Origin: Adiantum capillus-veneris
Lineage: Eukaryota; Streptophyta; Polypodiopsida; Polypodiales; Pteridaceae
DNA: 64,000 nt
NCBI GenBank assembly: GCA_014529385.2
Contig: CM043967.1
Location: 503,001-567,000 of the forward strand
Direction of reading: 5' to 3'
The notes beneath the pieces are model-generated. The model was not told the origin of the DNA. It saw nothing but the letters and a program-made list of their open reading frames with translations, and made no database searches. A program made the translations under genes and the position numbers. Below, one piece after another: positions 45,014 through 56,246 of this stretch (the stretch's first letter is position 1; each line of letters begins with the position of its first letter).

Positions 45014-45610
45014 TTGGGAAACGAGATCCCTCCATCCATGTTAAAGAAGGACCATTTTGTGGCAAACCTAAAAGAAAGTCTAAAGTTCAAATTGGAGCTA
45101 AAAAGGCTCGCCACCTTCGAAGAGGCAGTCACCATTGCTAGAGAGAAAGAATGGAAAGCTCAAAGTCTTAATGAATATAGGAAAGTGGTCCCTGAGAAAA
45201 ATAATGGTAGCCAAAAGGAGGAGAATCAGGCAGATGCTGGAAGCCAACCTATTCAAAGGGCTGCTAATACCAAATAGTTGCAACGGAATATGGAAGACAT
45301 GATGACCATGATGCATGAATTACGCCTTAGTGTTCTTGGTGGTGGAGGTGGTCGTGGTCGTGGACGTGGTAGAGGAATGGCTCAGGCATGTGAGGCTCAT
45401 CCTAATGCTAATGCGGGTCGTGGACAAGGTGGTTTTGAGCCGCAGAGAAGGCTCATTCCTACTTGTTATAATTGTAATGAGGTTGGTCACATCATCACTT
45501 ATTGTCCAAAGACAACAAGGATGGGAGGCGATATGTTTCCACTTCCTCAACAGATTCCTAAAAGAGCTAATGATTATGCCTTGGATATACAGGGAGATCA
45601 AGGTACTTGA
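45014..45610 (+). pseudogene. Gag (3' part) of a Tat-like Ty3/gypsy element
   Basis: The frame carries PPSMLKKDHFVANLKESL, then a TAG at 45275, a Gly/Arg-rich stretch (GGGRGRGRGRG) and the zinc knuckle CYNCNEVGHIITYC (CX2CX4HX4C). The left part of Gag, the leader, primer site and LTR are absent. The boundary with the preceding intron-like sequence lies at about 45000. Confidence 0.75.
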
Positions 45611-45644
45611 CAGGGAAAATTAAGCCTCGACCTCTGGTGGTCAT

Positions 45645-46605
45645 GTGGGTATTGTGCAGGTAGAAAAGAAAGATGCAGATGTGTTGCCAGTAGGAAAAAG
45701 AGAGAGGGAAGGCTATACAGCACCAGGGCCTCGCAGAAAGAAAGGGAAGGAGAAGGAGGGTGAAGATGCGAAAGTCAAGACAAAGAGAAAACCTTGTATA
45801 CAATTTGAAGTGGCAGATTTGCCTTTGGGATAAGGCCAAACAGCTTACAGTTTAAAGAAGGCATGATTGGGAGGAAAGTAGATTGTACTTTGAACATTTG
45901 ATGAATATGGTGCCCAAACTTAAAAGGCAGTGGATGTCATTAGTGAATCCAAAAAAAGAGTTGAAGCATGGACAAGTTAGAGTGCTTTCTATGGGAGAGT
46001 TACCTGACATCTTTCCCTTGGTGGACGGTTGGCACAAAGGTGTGGGCATGGGAGAAGCCTACATTGATGGAGGTGCTCAAGTTTTTGTGATCACACAGTC
46101 ATGTGTCGAGAGAATGGGTCTCGTTACATGCAGAAGCTCTGGGTTTTGGATTCGGCTGGCAAACCATGCTGAAGTGAAATGTTTGGGAATGATCAAGAAG
46201 TTGAAAGTCGAAGTCTTTAACGTGAAGGTTATGGTAGGCTTTCATGTTATGCGAGCTGGTCTAGGAGCCTTCCCTCTCATTTTGGGACAACCTTGGTTGA
46301 GAGCTGTGGATGCCATGCAAGATTGGTGCAAGGGCACAATTGGGGTGCATGACAAGAAGGGTAAAAAGAGAGTGTTTGATATGACTACCAAACATCCTGT
46401 GGTGCTTGAAGATGTGAGTGAGAATAATGAGTCCAAAACTACCAGTGATGATAGTTCTGAAGACTCAAAAAGTAGCACTACTTTGAGTTCTAGTGATGAG
46501 GGTGAAATGTCATTCTTGTTGTTGGGTGAGGAACAAAGAGAAGTCAGTGAGGTGCTGCAATTGTTAGGGAATATAAATGCTTCAAGCCATTTAGAGAAAT
46601 TGTAA
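45645..46605 (+). pseudogene. protease region of the Tat-like element
   Basis: A lysine/arginine-rich linker (45645-45833, stop TAA) is followed by 45883-46605. This has the conserved segment ELPDIFPLVDGWHKG, the protease active site AYIDGGAQVFVI (DGG in place of DSG or DTG) and FPLILGQPWLRAVDAMQDW. The tail is rich in Ser/Asp/Glu. A short stretch to 46790 with several stops joins it to RT. Confidence 0.8.
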
Positions 46606-46791
46606 GAGCTGATGCAACCATAATAGGAATTTCCACTGAAGAAAGAGTCATTTCAAAACATGTTGAGTACTGATTTGACACAAGGAGAAAGAAGGGAGTA
46701 CTTAGCAATGTTGGATAGGTTTCCAAATCTTTTCATTACCTCATATCAGGAAATAAGGGTTTTGTTGGGGATCCTGTGAAGATCAAGCTAG

Positions 46792-48533
46792 TTGAAGGGG
46801 CAAAGCCAATACGACAGAAAATTAAGAAGGATGGGTAAGGAACATATGAATTCTTTAAAGGAAGAAGTAGATAAGATTTTGGATGCAAGGTTCATTGTGA
46901 TAGTGGATAATGCTGAATGGGTGAGCCCTGTAGTAGTCACCCCAAAGAAAGATGGTTGTTGGAGAGTTTGTGTTGATTACAAGCCACTAAATGCGGACCA
47001 AGAAAGATCCTTACCCTTTGCCTTTTATTGATCAATTGCTAGATGCAATGGCTGGTTTTGAGAGATACAGTGTCTGTGATGGGTATTCAGGATACTTTTA
47101 GCTTATCCTTGCTCCTAAAGACCGAAAAAAGACTACTTTTACCACGCCATGGGGTTGTTTCTGCTTTTGTTTCCTTCCTTTTGGGTTGACAAGTGGACCA
47201 CAAGCCTTTGAAAGAAAAGTAGATTGGGTCCTTACCCCATTCCTTGGGAAGTTTGTCAAAGGATTCAAAGATAGTTTTTGTGTATACAGTTCAGGGAAAG
47301 AGCATGTTCAAAAGTTTGAAATGACTTTTTCCAGGTATGATGCATGCGGGGGTTAGCTCAATCCTAAAAAATGTCATTTGGCACAGCCACGGGTGAGGCT
47401 TCTTGGGCATGTTATTTTAGAAAATGGGATTGAAGCAGATCCAGAGAAAGTAGAGGCTTTGCTGTTACTGTCATCTCCAAAAGATACTAGACAGTTGGCC
47501 ACTTTCATACAAAAAGTCAAATATCTATCTCGCTTCATACCCTTGGCATCACAGCTATTATATCCATTGCAGCAAACAGTCAAGAATGATCCCTTGGAAT
47601 GGTCACATGACTGTGACGAGGTTTTTGACAAAGTTAAAGAGGTTTTGAGTACGTTACCTATTATGCAAGCTCCTGACTGGGAAAAAGAGTTTTATGTCAA
47701 TCCATCAGTGGGAGATGATTTTATTGGAGCTATGTTATTGCAAAGGGGGAAGGAATCTCTTTATATGAAGCATGTTCATTATGCTAGTAGAGTGAAGACT
47801 CCTCATGAAAGAGATTTTTCTGAAATTGAATTGGTGATGACCAGTATGGTTTATGGTTGCATGCAATTCAGACACTATTTGCTGAAAAAGTCATTCACCT
47901 TTCTTACTAGCTATTCATTGCTTCCCCAGTTGTTCAATAATTCAAATATATCAAAAACAGTGATGAGATGGGTTATTGAGCTCCAAGACTTTCAATTCAC
48001 CTTTTTGGTGGAAGAAAGTACTCGGGTTTCCTTAGCAGATCTTCTCACCTATAAGGATACTCCGGTTTTGGTCAAAGAAGAGGTGGTGCGAAAAAAGGTA
48101 GTCGAGACTCCTGCCATCTCTAATGCTTCATTTTTGTACTTTGATGGTTCTTATCAAAAAATTCATGATGCTGATTTAGGAGGCATTTCCATTTATGATG
48201 CACAAGGGAAGCTTATGAGAAAGCAAGGGTTGAAACTTGATGCAAAGAATAACAATGAAGCAGAATACATGGCTCTTGAAAGTGGTTTGCATATTTGCTT
48301 ACAATTGGGAAATGGACGCTTGCAAATTAAGGGAGATGCTTTGTTGGTTGTGAAGAAAGTGTTCGGAGTATGGAAGAATAAGAACCCTAAACTGAAGAAT
48401 TTATGCTTCAAAGTGAAGGCGTTTCTCAAAAATCTTGAAGCATGAAATTTGCAGCATATTGAGAGGTCTCTAAATGAAGAAGCTCATGATGCTGCTCAAG
48501 AGATGATTACTTGTGTGTTTGTGGTAAATACAG
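46792..48533 (+). pseudogene. RT, RNase H and archaeal-type RNase H of the Tat-like element
   Basis: RT: DNAEWVSPVVVTPKKDGCWR, then a frameshift at about 47000, then FGLTSGPQAFERKVDW. At 47265-47290 the catalytic site reads FKDSFCVY where the family has two adjacent aspartates, so RT is dead. 47378-48445 is open: GHVILENGIEADPEK (RT end), the ordinary RNase H with NPSVGDDFIGAMLLQRGK (the first Asp is replaced), then a second RNase H, FLYFDGSYQ, NNNEAEYMALESGLHI and IKGDALLVVKK. After a TGA at 48443 it continues ERSLNEEAHDAAQEM. Dual RNase H is the hallmark of the Tat lineage; the second domain keeps its acidic residues. Confidence 0.85.
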
Positions 48534-49710
48534 ATGCCCCTTTATCATGGGAGGAAAATGTTATCAAAGGAAGTGCATTTTTTGTTGACAGGTGTTCTAC
48601 CTGAAGGTTTACCATCTTCTAGAAAGTATACGTTCATAAGAAAAGCCAAGAAATACAAAATGCTTGATGATGTGCTTTACATGAAAGGAGGTGATTTGGT
48701 TTTACGTCGTATGCCTTGGAAAGAGGAAATTTACAAAATCTTGGAAGAAAATCATGAGGGGTCTTGTGGAGGTCATTTTGCTATGAAGATCATGTTGCAT
48801 AAGGTCTTGCAAGAAGTTTATATATGGCCGAGTATTCAACAGGATGTTAATCATTGGTGCAAGTCATGTTTGCCTTGTCAAAGGATGGGAAAGAGAATTT
48901 TGAAGCCTGAGTTGCGAAAGACAATTTTAGCTTTTGATGTGTTTGAAAAATGGAGTCTTGATGCTAGTGGACCCTTACCTATGACTAGCAAGAGAAATGC
49001 TTACATTTTGACAGCAGCGGATTATTTGTCACGATGGGCAGAAGCAAAGGCTGTCGAACAGATTACCAGTAAAGGGATAGGAGAATTTTTTTATGAGTAC
49101 ATATGTTGTAAATTTGGTGTGCCACTAGAGCTACTTTCTTATAGAGGACCAGGATTTAGAGGAGAATTGTTTGATTTCTTATACGAAAAGCTCAATATAC
49201 AGCATAGGTGCAATTCTCCTTATTATCCACAAAGCAATGATCTTAATGAAAGGTTCAATGTAGAGTTGGTAAAGATCTTGAAAAAGATGACGTAGACACA
49301 TGGGAAGACTTGGGATTCAGAGTTGCTTGTACGTTATGCGCCTATAGAACTGCTATCAAAACGAGCACAAGCTTTTCCCATTACCACTTGGTTTATGGCA
49401 AGGAAGCTTTATTTCCAATTGAAGTGGGAATTCCTGCTCTCAAGTTGTTGTCATTGGAAGATGAGGAGCAAACAAATGCATGGCAGAAAAGGTTATTGGA
49501 TTTACAATGCTTGCAATTGGATAGAGTTTTAGCTTTGAGCTACTATGAAGAAGTGTCAAGGAAGGCTCAGCTAAAAGCCAATGAGTGCGTGAAAGATAAA
49601 AAATTTGAGAAGAGTGATTTAGTGTTGAGAATGGCACATATTAGTTGGCAGACTTAAATGGTGCACAACATAAGTATCATGTTAATGGTTATAGATTTAA
49701 GAAGTATCTG
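48534..49710 (+). pseudogene. integrase of the Tat-like element
   Basis: 48534-49295 holds the H2C2 module (NHEGSCGGHF ... CKSCLPC) and the core: D in SLDASGP, then LLSYRGPGF where the catalytic Asp of SDRGPGF is replaced by Tyr, and E in NDLNERFN. A TAG and frame change at about 49295 lead into 49310-49710, which holds the integrase C-terminal part (YRTAIKTSTSFSHYHLVYGK) and YHVNGYRFKKYL. Loss of the second catalytic residue makes it inactive. Confidence 0.85.
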
Positions 49711-49853
49711 GCACGTTTGATGACAATTGTGACTGATGAAATGCTATCAATAGAAGGAGACAATATGGAGACATCTGAAAATGTGAATGAGGTTTCTGGG
49801 GATGAAATGCAGTAGTTATTCACCCTAGGGACCTCTGCTTGTCATGAATGACT

Positions 49854-49871
49854 AAGCAGGAAAGGGGGGGT
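49854..49871 (+). other. candidate polypurine tract of the Tat-like element
   Basis: AAGCAGGAAAGGGGGGGT precedes TGGCAAGCTAAC at 49872, which is the position where a 3' LTR would begin. No LTR can be confirmed because no partner copy is present. Confidence 0.5.
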
Positions 49872-50168
49872 TGGCAAGCTAACAAAGGTGATAAGTATTT
49901 CCATGATACTTGGAAGGAGTTGTGCAAGATATCTCCAAGGGCACCTAGGTACTCACTTCTGGAGGATCCAAATTTCAATTGTGTGGACGATGAGATATAT
50001 ATTATTGGTGACGTAGAAGATGGAAATTTGGCAGGATATATAAATATTACTCATGGTCTAAGTATGAGCCCAAATGTATGTTATACTTTTGATCCCAATT
50101 TTCCACCTTGGCATAAGAAGAGCTTCTTGCAAAATATGAATTTACATGACATCACTCAAATCTCATGA
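49872..50168 (+). pseudogene. short coding-like fragment, possibly SET-like
   Basis: An open stretch of about 90 codons with the segments YSLLEDPNFNCVDDEIYIIG and GNLAGYINITHG, then NVCYTFDP, ending in a stop at 50166. The GNLAGYIN ... PNV order recalls the C-terminal part of SET methyltransferase domains. The match is short and from memory, so it is tentative. It may be the 3' end of the gene at 43506-44893, separated from it by the Tat-like element, or an unrelated fragment. Confidence 0.3.
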
Positions 50169-51419
50169 GATAAAAAGTCCCTTATATGAAAGTTATTGAT
50201 CATCTATTTGAAACCAACTCATTATTGAGTATGTATCATGATAAACGCCATGAGTTGTGATGGCATTACCATGTTATGCAATTGATTTCATACAAAAATC
50301 TGTTCCTAAAGTAATATCCATAGAATTTCACAAGATTTTTTGAGCTAGCATAATAATGCTCTATTTCAAAGTTCATGTATCATGTTAAACATAATCCATA
50401 CAAAAATTTGTATCTCATTTTACATATATTATCAGAGTGTAAATTTATGCATTAGCAATTTATATAATAGTTCATTTTGAATGCATTTTTTATTTTGTAC
50501 TGTTAAGAATACCCCAATAGTGGATTTTGGATGTACCAAACCCATGTAAAACTTGTTAGAATAGCTAAACACTAAGTAAAGGATGCACTTTTCCATCCAT
50601 ACCTTGCTTAAAGTGTCTTGATGGTGGATTGAAAATTTCCTTGCTCCTCTCAAGGACTTTTTTAGATTGGACAAATGGTGGATCTAGGATGCACCATATT
50701 TACACAACGTCTTTTGAATGGAAAAGTACTAGTTTATTGTTGAGTGCACCAACCACCCTTCCACAACTTGTTTGGAATGTTTGCTTTAAGATGCTACCAC
50801 CTTCCAAGACTTGTTTAGAATGGCCAAATGGTAATTCTAAGTTTCACTCATTTGTCTTTTGGTTACTTAGAAGCACCAAGTTATGGGTATAAATTTCACC
50901 GTCCATTCTAATAGCTATTTAGAATGGCCAAGTAGTGAACCTCATTTGCACATTTCCTTTAAAATGTGTTTCAAATCATGAATTCATGGTATATGAAGCA
51001 TCTTGACTTCCAAAACTTGTTAAGAATGGGTTTCTCCACTAGTATGGATACATTTCCTTGCCCTATCTTGACATCACAACGAGTGGAATCTTCATTGGTT
51101 CTACACACACAACTAACACAAAAAAATTCATTGTCAAGTACCATGTGCACTTTGTTTTGCAGATTCAAAGTCCATCCTAAAACTGAAACAAGGTTAGAAA
51201 ATTTGAAGCTTAAAACCACAATGGACAGTGGACTATAGGTTAGACAAGTGATGGAGATTGACACCAAATAATCCATGATACTTTAGGTTGAACACAAGTG
51301 GTGGAGATTGAGACTAAATAATCCATGATACTTGTGGTTAGGCATACAATGAAGCTTGAGAGCAATGAATCATTGACACTAGGGATGATATATTGAAGAT
51401 AAGATAGAAGCTTGTGACC
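50169..51419. other. non-coding, strongly diverged satellite
   Basis: No gene. Scattered relics of the satellite core occur, e.g. ACAAATGGTGGATCTAGGAT near 50670 and ATGGCCAAATGG near 50820. The stretch links the 224-bp satellite type with the 50-bp type that follows. Confidence 0.6.
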
Positions 51420-51745
51420 ATGCAGTGTGTCTATCTCTACGTCTTTTATGATTCAATGGAGCCTATCTTGGACAAGTGGCAAAACTAATGACTCTCTACA
51501 CTTGAATGGGACATAGCTTGGACAAGTGGAGATTCTATGGATCTCTATGCTTCAATAGAGCATATATATGGTAAGTGATGGATCTTATGGTCCCCTATGC
51601 TTGAATGGAGCATAGCTTGGACAATTGGTGGACCTTATAGCTCTCTATTCTTCAATAGACCATAGATTGAACAAGTGGTGGACCTTGTAGATCTCTATGG
51701 TCAACTATAGCTTAGCTTGGATAAGTGGTGGACCTTGTGGTTGTA
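51420..51745. repeat. second satellite, ~50-bp unit (left arm)
   Basis: Tandem units of about 50 bp, consensus near ATAGCTTGGACAAGTGGTGG then ACCTTATGGCTCTCTATGCT. CTTGAATGGAGC and CTTCAATAGAGC tend to alternate, which suggests a dimer of about 100 bp. It ends in TTGTA (51741-51745), the left target duplication of the chromovirus. Confidence 0.85.
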
Positions 51746-52004
51746 TGTCATAATAATCAATATCTAATTATCCTAAATGATTTTCTCATGTTAAACTGAT
51801 CATTTAATAGGGGGAAGTGCCAGGGGAGAAAAAGCTAGCATATTGGTTAAGCTAGCAGACCGGCCACTGTAGGGATCCAAAGGAGGGAAAATAGTGATCC
51901 AAAAGGGGGGCCATCTACAAAAGAGCTATGTGCAACAATGGGCTCAAAAGACCCTAAGGTTCAGCCCATTAAGACTTCCAAAATGCTAAGGTTCCAAAAT
52001 TCAA
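51746..52004 (+). mobile_element. 5' LTR of the chromovirus, truncated
   Basis: It matches 56247-56505 and then stops matching after AAAATTCAA at 52004. The following sequence is gag coding. Confidence 0.9.
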
Positions 52005-52558
52005 TAAACACTAGGGAATCCATCCACAAATATGTAGACAAGTTTTGGGACCTACAACTCAAAGCCACTGTCTTCAAAAAGTTGGATTTTGGAGAGCAAA
52101 AGAAACAATTTTGTGCGGGCTTAACCGAAGAAATGGCAGAGTATGTCAACTCCCAAAGGCCACGTACCATATCGGCCGTAATACACCATACTATGGTGGC
52201 CTCTCGAATCAATTTCCAAACGGGGGCTAAAAGAAATAATAAGCCCACAGAAAACAAGGGTTCCAACGAGCCTAAGGGGAAGGAAAATGTCCAAAAGTCT
52301 CCTAAGGGAAACTCCAACAAAGCTGAAGAGAAGGTAGTTTACAAAGGTAAACACAAACTCTCTCCTGAAGAGCTTGAGCGTTATCGCAAGGATAACCAAT
52401 GTTTCAAGTGCGGCAAACATGGGCATGCGTACCGCGCTTGTCCCCAAAAGAACAACCGCAAGATCCTCCTGGAGCTACCTTGGTTGAAATCCAAGAGGAG
52501 GAGACTCACCAAACTCACCACAAAGGATCTCCTCTATGCCATGCTTGGGGAAAGGTAA
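51938..52558 (+). pseudogene. LTR-Gag fusion frame of the chromovirus
   Basis: The first 22 codons (MGSKDPKVQPIKTSKMLRFQ) are LTR sequence, and the same bases occur in the 3' LTR. From about residue 23 it is Gag: SIHKYVDKFWDLQLKATVFK, FCAGLTEEMAEYV, a basic linker, and the zinc knuckle CFKCGKHGHAYRAC. The fusion is a by-product of the deletion at 52004/52005. It overlaps the protease frame. Confidence 0.85.
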
Positions 52559-53019
52559 GAGAACATGATGCTTTTATTCTCTTTGACCCTGGTTCTACTC
52601 ACAATTTTATATGTAGAGAGTTGGCCACCAAGCTAGGCATACAAGCCTACGAGATGGGAGATGTCCTACCCGCAGAAAGTGCTTTCAAGGGGCAAGAAGC
52701 TTCAGTCACTCCCTTAATTGGAAAATTGAGGCTTCATGTCCAAAGCTATGTGGACAAAGAGGACTTCTTTATCTCTCCTCTCAAGCATGAGGATGTAATC
52801 CTAGGGGCACCATGGTTTGATCGCCTGGCTACCAATGTTAAATTCCCTAAAAGGAGAATCTCCTTTAAGTTCAGGGAAAAAGACATGTATATAGATGCTA
52901 AGGAAATGGGTAACACTATCCCCATTGTACATACACCAGCTTTCAACAAGTCAATAAAGAGCTCTATTTCTGTGTACATGATTTTGTTAAAGATTCTCAA
53001 AATGAACCTAATGCTTTAG
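52399..53019 (+). pseudogene. protease of the chromovirus
   Basis: HDAFILFDPGSTHNFI carries the active site as DPG, common in plant chromoviruses, followed by VILGAPWFDRLATNV. The frame stops at 53019. The sequence FVKDSQNEPNALAKENK continues in another phase, so a base was gained or lost near 52975, and again near 53170 before RT. Confidence 0.85.
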
Positions 53020-53082
53020 CAAAAGAAAATAAAAGCAACCAAAAGGAATTAGAGTTATCCAATTTTCTCAAGGGGTTTCAAG

Positions 53083-54867
53083 ATGTTTTTATTGACGACA
53101 TCCCTTGTGAGCTACCTCCTAAACGAGGTAATGATGACCATGCAATTGAACTTCTTCCAAGAAGTTCACCACCTAACAAACCTCCTTATTTCTCAAGCTC
53201 AACAAGAGGAGATTATGCAGCAAGTGCATGAGTTAGTTGAGAAGGGCATGGTTAGGCCTAGCTCATCTCCATTTTGCACACCTGTGCTATTAGTGCAAAA
53301 GAAAGACAACACATATCGTATGTGTGTCGACTATAGAGCACTAAATAGGATCACTATCAAGAATAGGTTTCCCGTTCCACGGGTAGAAGACCTATTTGAT
53401 AAGCTACCAGGATCAACCTACTTCAGTAGGATTTACCTAAAAAGTGGCTATCATCAAATAAGGATAGTTGATCAAGACATTGTAAAGACCGCATTTCGCA
53501 CCACATTTGGTCTTTACGAATACATTGTCATGCCTTTTGGCTTAACCAATGCACTAGCCACATTCAACCGATTGATGGAGAAGCTGTTCAGGCCTCATCA
53601 AACCTTCACTGGAGTGTTCTTTGATGATATTATCATCTACTCTAATTCATTAGACGAACACAAGCAACACCTCCAGGTAATATTTCAAGTTTTAAGAGAG
53701 AATAAACTTTATGTTAATCAAAAGAAAAGTAAATTTTTCTTGCAAGAGATTCAGTATTTAGGTCACATTATCTCTCAAGATGGCATCCAAATGGATCCAT
53801 CAAAGCTAGAGGTAATAAAAGGATGGCCTAAACCAAAGAATCTTCATGAACTAAGAAGCTTTATAGGTATGTGTGCATACTATAGACGCTTCATAGAAAA
53901 GTTCTCACAAATTGCGGGACCATTACATGACCTAACAAAGAAAAGCGTTAGGTATACATGGTCTTCTAAGGAGAATAATGCTTTCAAAAAGCTTAAAGAA
54001 AAGCTTATCTCTCAACCTGTGCTTACACTACCGGATCTCTCAAAACCATTTGAGGTCCAATGTGATGCTTGTGGTGATTGCCTTGGAGCTGTTTTGCTCC
54101 AAGAAGGGCACGCCATAGGCTATGAAAGTCGAAGGCTCGACCCTATTGAGCAAGCTCTAGGCATATATGAAAAGGAAATCCTTGAAATTCTACATGCCTT
54201 AGACTCATGGAAGAACTATTTATTGGGGACTCCTTTCATTCTGCGAACGGATCACCAAAGTCTTAAGTACTTCATGACGCAGACCAAGCTCTCCAACAAA
54301 CAAATGAGGTGGGAAAATTTCCTTTCGCAATTTCATTTTCATATTGCTCACATTGCTAGCAAGCATAATCAAGTAGCTGATGCACTCTCAAGATGGCCGA
54401 GAGTGAATGCGGTTTCCATAGCAACTCACAATGATCTATCTTCAATGATAGATGAGTATGCTATTGATCCCGATTTTAGAGATGTGATTTTAGTCCTTAC
54501 ATTAGGGAAGAAAGAAGAACCATTTACTTTACAAGATGGTTATCTTCTCCATGGCAATAGACTATGTGTTACTAACTCACTACGTGAGAAAGTAATGTAT
54601 GAATCTCATGCTCCACCTTATGCGGGGCATAGAGGGATTCAGTCCACCTTAAATGGAATTGAAACATATTTCTATTGGCCTACCATGAAAGTGAACATAC
54701 AAGAGTATGTTTCTAAATGTGTGGTATGCCAAAAGAAAAAATTTGATAGAGGGAAGAAACTTGGATTGCTTCAACCCTTGCCAATAATTCACCATGGGAG
54801 AGCATATCCATGGATTTTATCTTTGGATTGCCTAAGTCTATCCATGGGAATACAGGAATATGGATGA
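53083..54867 (+). pseudogene. RT, RNase H and integrase zinc module of the chromovirus
   Basis: A 594-codon open stretch whose real start lies in the polyprotein. RT: SSPFCTPVLLVQKKDNTYRM, YFSRIYLKSGYHQIRI and VMPFGLTNALATF, with the catalytic FFDD at about 53620 (F before FDD is a known variant). RNase H: FEVQCDACGDCLGAVLLQEG, YEKEILEILHAL and LRTDHQSLKYF. Integrase H2C2: HAPPYAGHRG ... CVVCQ. The frame changes by one base near 54790. Confidence 0.9.
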
Positions 54868-55890
54868 TAGTAGACAGGTTCAGTAAACAAGCTCATTTTA
54901 TACCTATCAAAAAGACTATCAAAGCCCATCAAATGGCAACCCTCTTCATTTCACAAATTTTCAAGTACCATGGCTTGCCAATGTCCATAGTGTTGGATGG
55001 AGATCCTAGAATGACCAGTAATTTTTGGAAGGGTATCTTTGAGAATTTAGGGACAAGGCTAAACTTATCTTCGGCCTATCATCCACAAACGGATGGCCAA
55101 AGTGAAATAGCTAACCTAACAATTCTCAATCTACTAAAATCCTATGTAACGGAAGTAGATCAAAGATCCCAATGGGAGAAGTACTTACCCTTAGTGGAGT
55201 ATGCTTACAATAACACTGCACATACTTGCATGGGAAAAGCACCTTTCGAGGTAATTGAGGGAAGATCAAAAAGTCCCTTTCTACTTAAGGTACATGGAAA
55301 GATCTTCGTTGCAGATGAGTATAGCCGAGACCTACAAGAATCTTTTCAAAAGATTAAGAATGCTATCTCTATCTCACAACAAAGGCAAAAGGCTACTGCT
55401 GACAAGCACAAAAGAGCCCAAGCCTTTAAAGAAAATGATTGGGTCTTATTAAAATTCCCCAAGGCTCGATTAAGGCACACGACGGGCAAGAATCCTACGG
55501 GACACCAAAAGTACTATGCTAAACTAGCAAAAAGGTACTATGGTCCCTTCCAGATTCTTAGGCCAATCAATGAGATGGCCTATCAACTGAAGTTGCCCAA
55601 TCATTGGCTCATACACAATGCTTTCCATGTGAGCCTATTAAAGCCTTACAAAGGAGAGCCACTTCAAGAACCAACTATTGAAGACCCACCGGAGATCGAG
55701 GACCAAGAGGAGGTGCTGCAGCCCGAGTCCATTCTCCGACATGAAGACAAGGTACTAAGAGGCGGTAAGACTATCCGATGATATCTTATTAAGTTTAAGA
55801 ATTATCCTTTTGAAGATTCTAGATGGATGCAAGGCATACAATTAAAGGATAACCTAAACCTTGTCAATGCTTACAATGCTTCTCAAGAGT
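54810..55890 (+). pseudogene. integrase core and chromodomain of the chromovirus
   Basis: Integrase core: MDFIFGLPK (first Asp), VLDGDPRMTSNFWK (second Asp kept) and TDGQSEIAN (Glu kept). The C-terminal GPFQILRPINEMAYQLKLP and HNAFHVSLLKPY follow. The chromodomain begins at ILRHEDKVLRGGKTIR and, after a TGA at 55779-55781, continues YLIKFKNYPFEDSRWMQ to about 55890. Chromodomains of this branch direct integration to modified chromatin, consistent with its place in a satellite. Confidence 0.88.
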
Positions 55891-56246
55891 AAGCAAATGT
55901 AAAAAATGTAAAAAATGAACAAAGTTTTTGTCTTATAAGACTCTCTTTTTCTTTATTTTGCACAAAAATGAAGTAGTATGCATGCTTAGATCAAGTTTGC
56001 GGAGACGACGTCTCCCAAACACCAAGTAGAGCTTGTCACTCTACTATGGAATATTGATAGGACTAATGTGCAGACATGCTTGCGGCAGCCTCAGGCTCTC
56101 AAGCACCAAACGGACTAGTCATCCATTGTGGAATGATGCCGTAGGTAACATAGGGATCCTCTACCCGCTAACAAAAGGACTCATGAATATGCTTTATCTT
56201 CTCTACACCATAGTCGAGGACGACTATGATTTCAAGAGAGAGGTAA

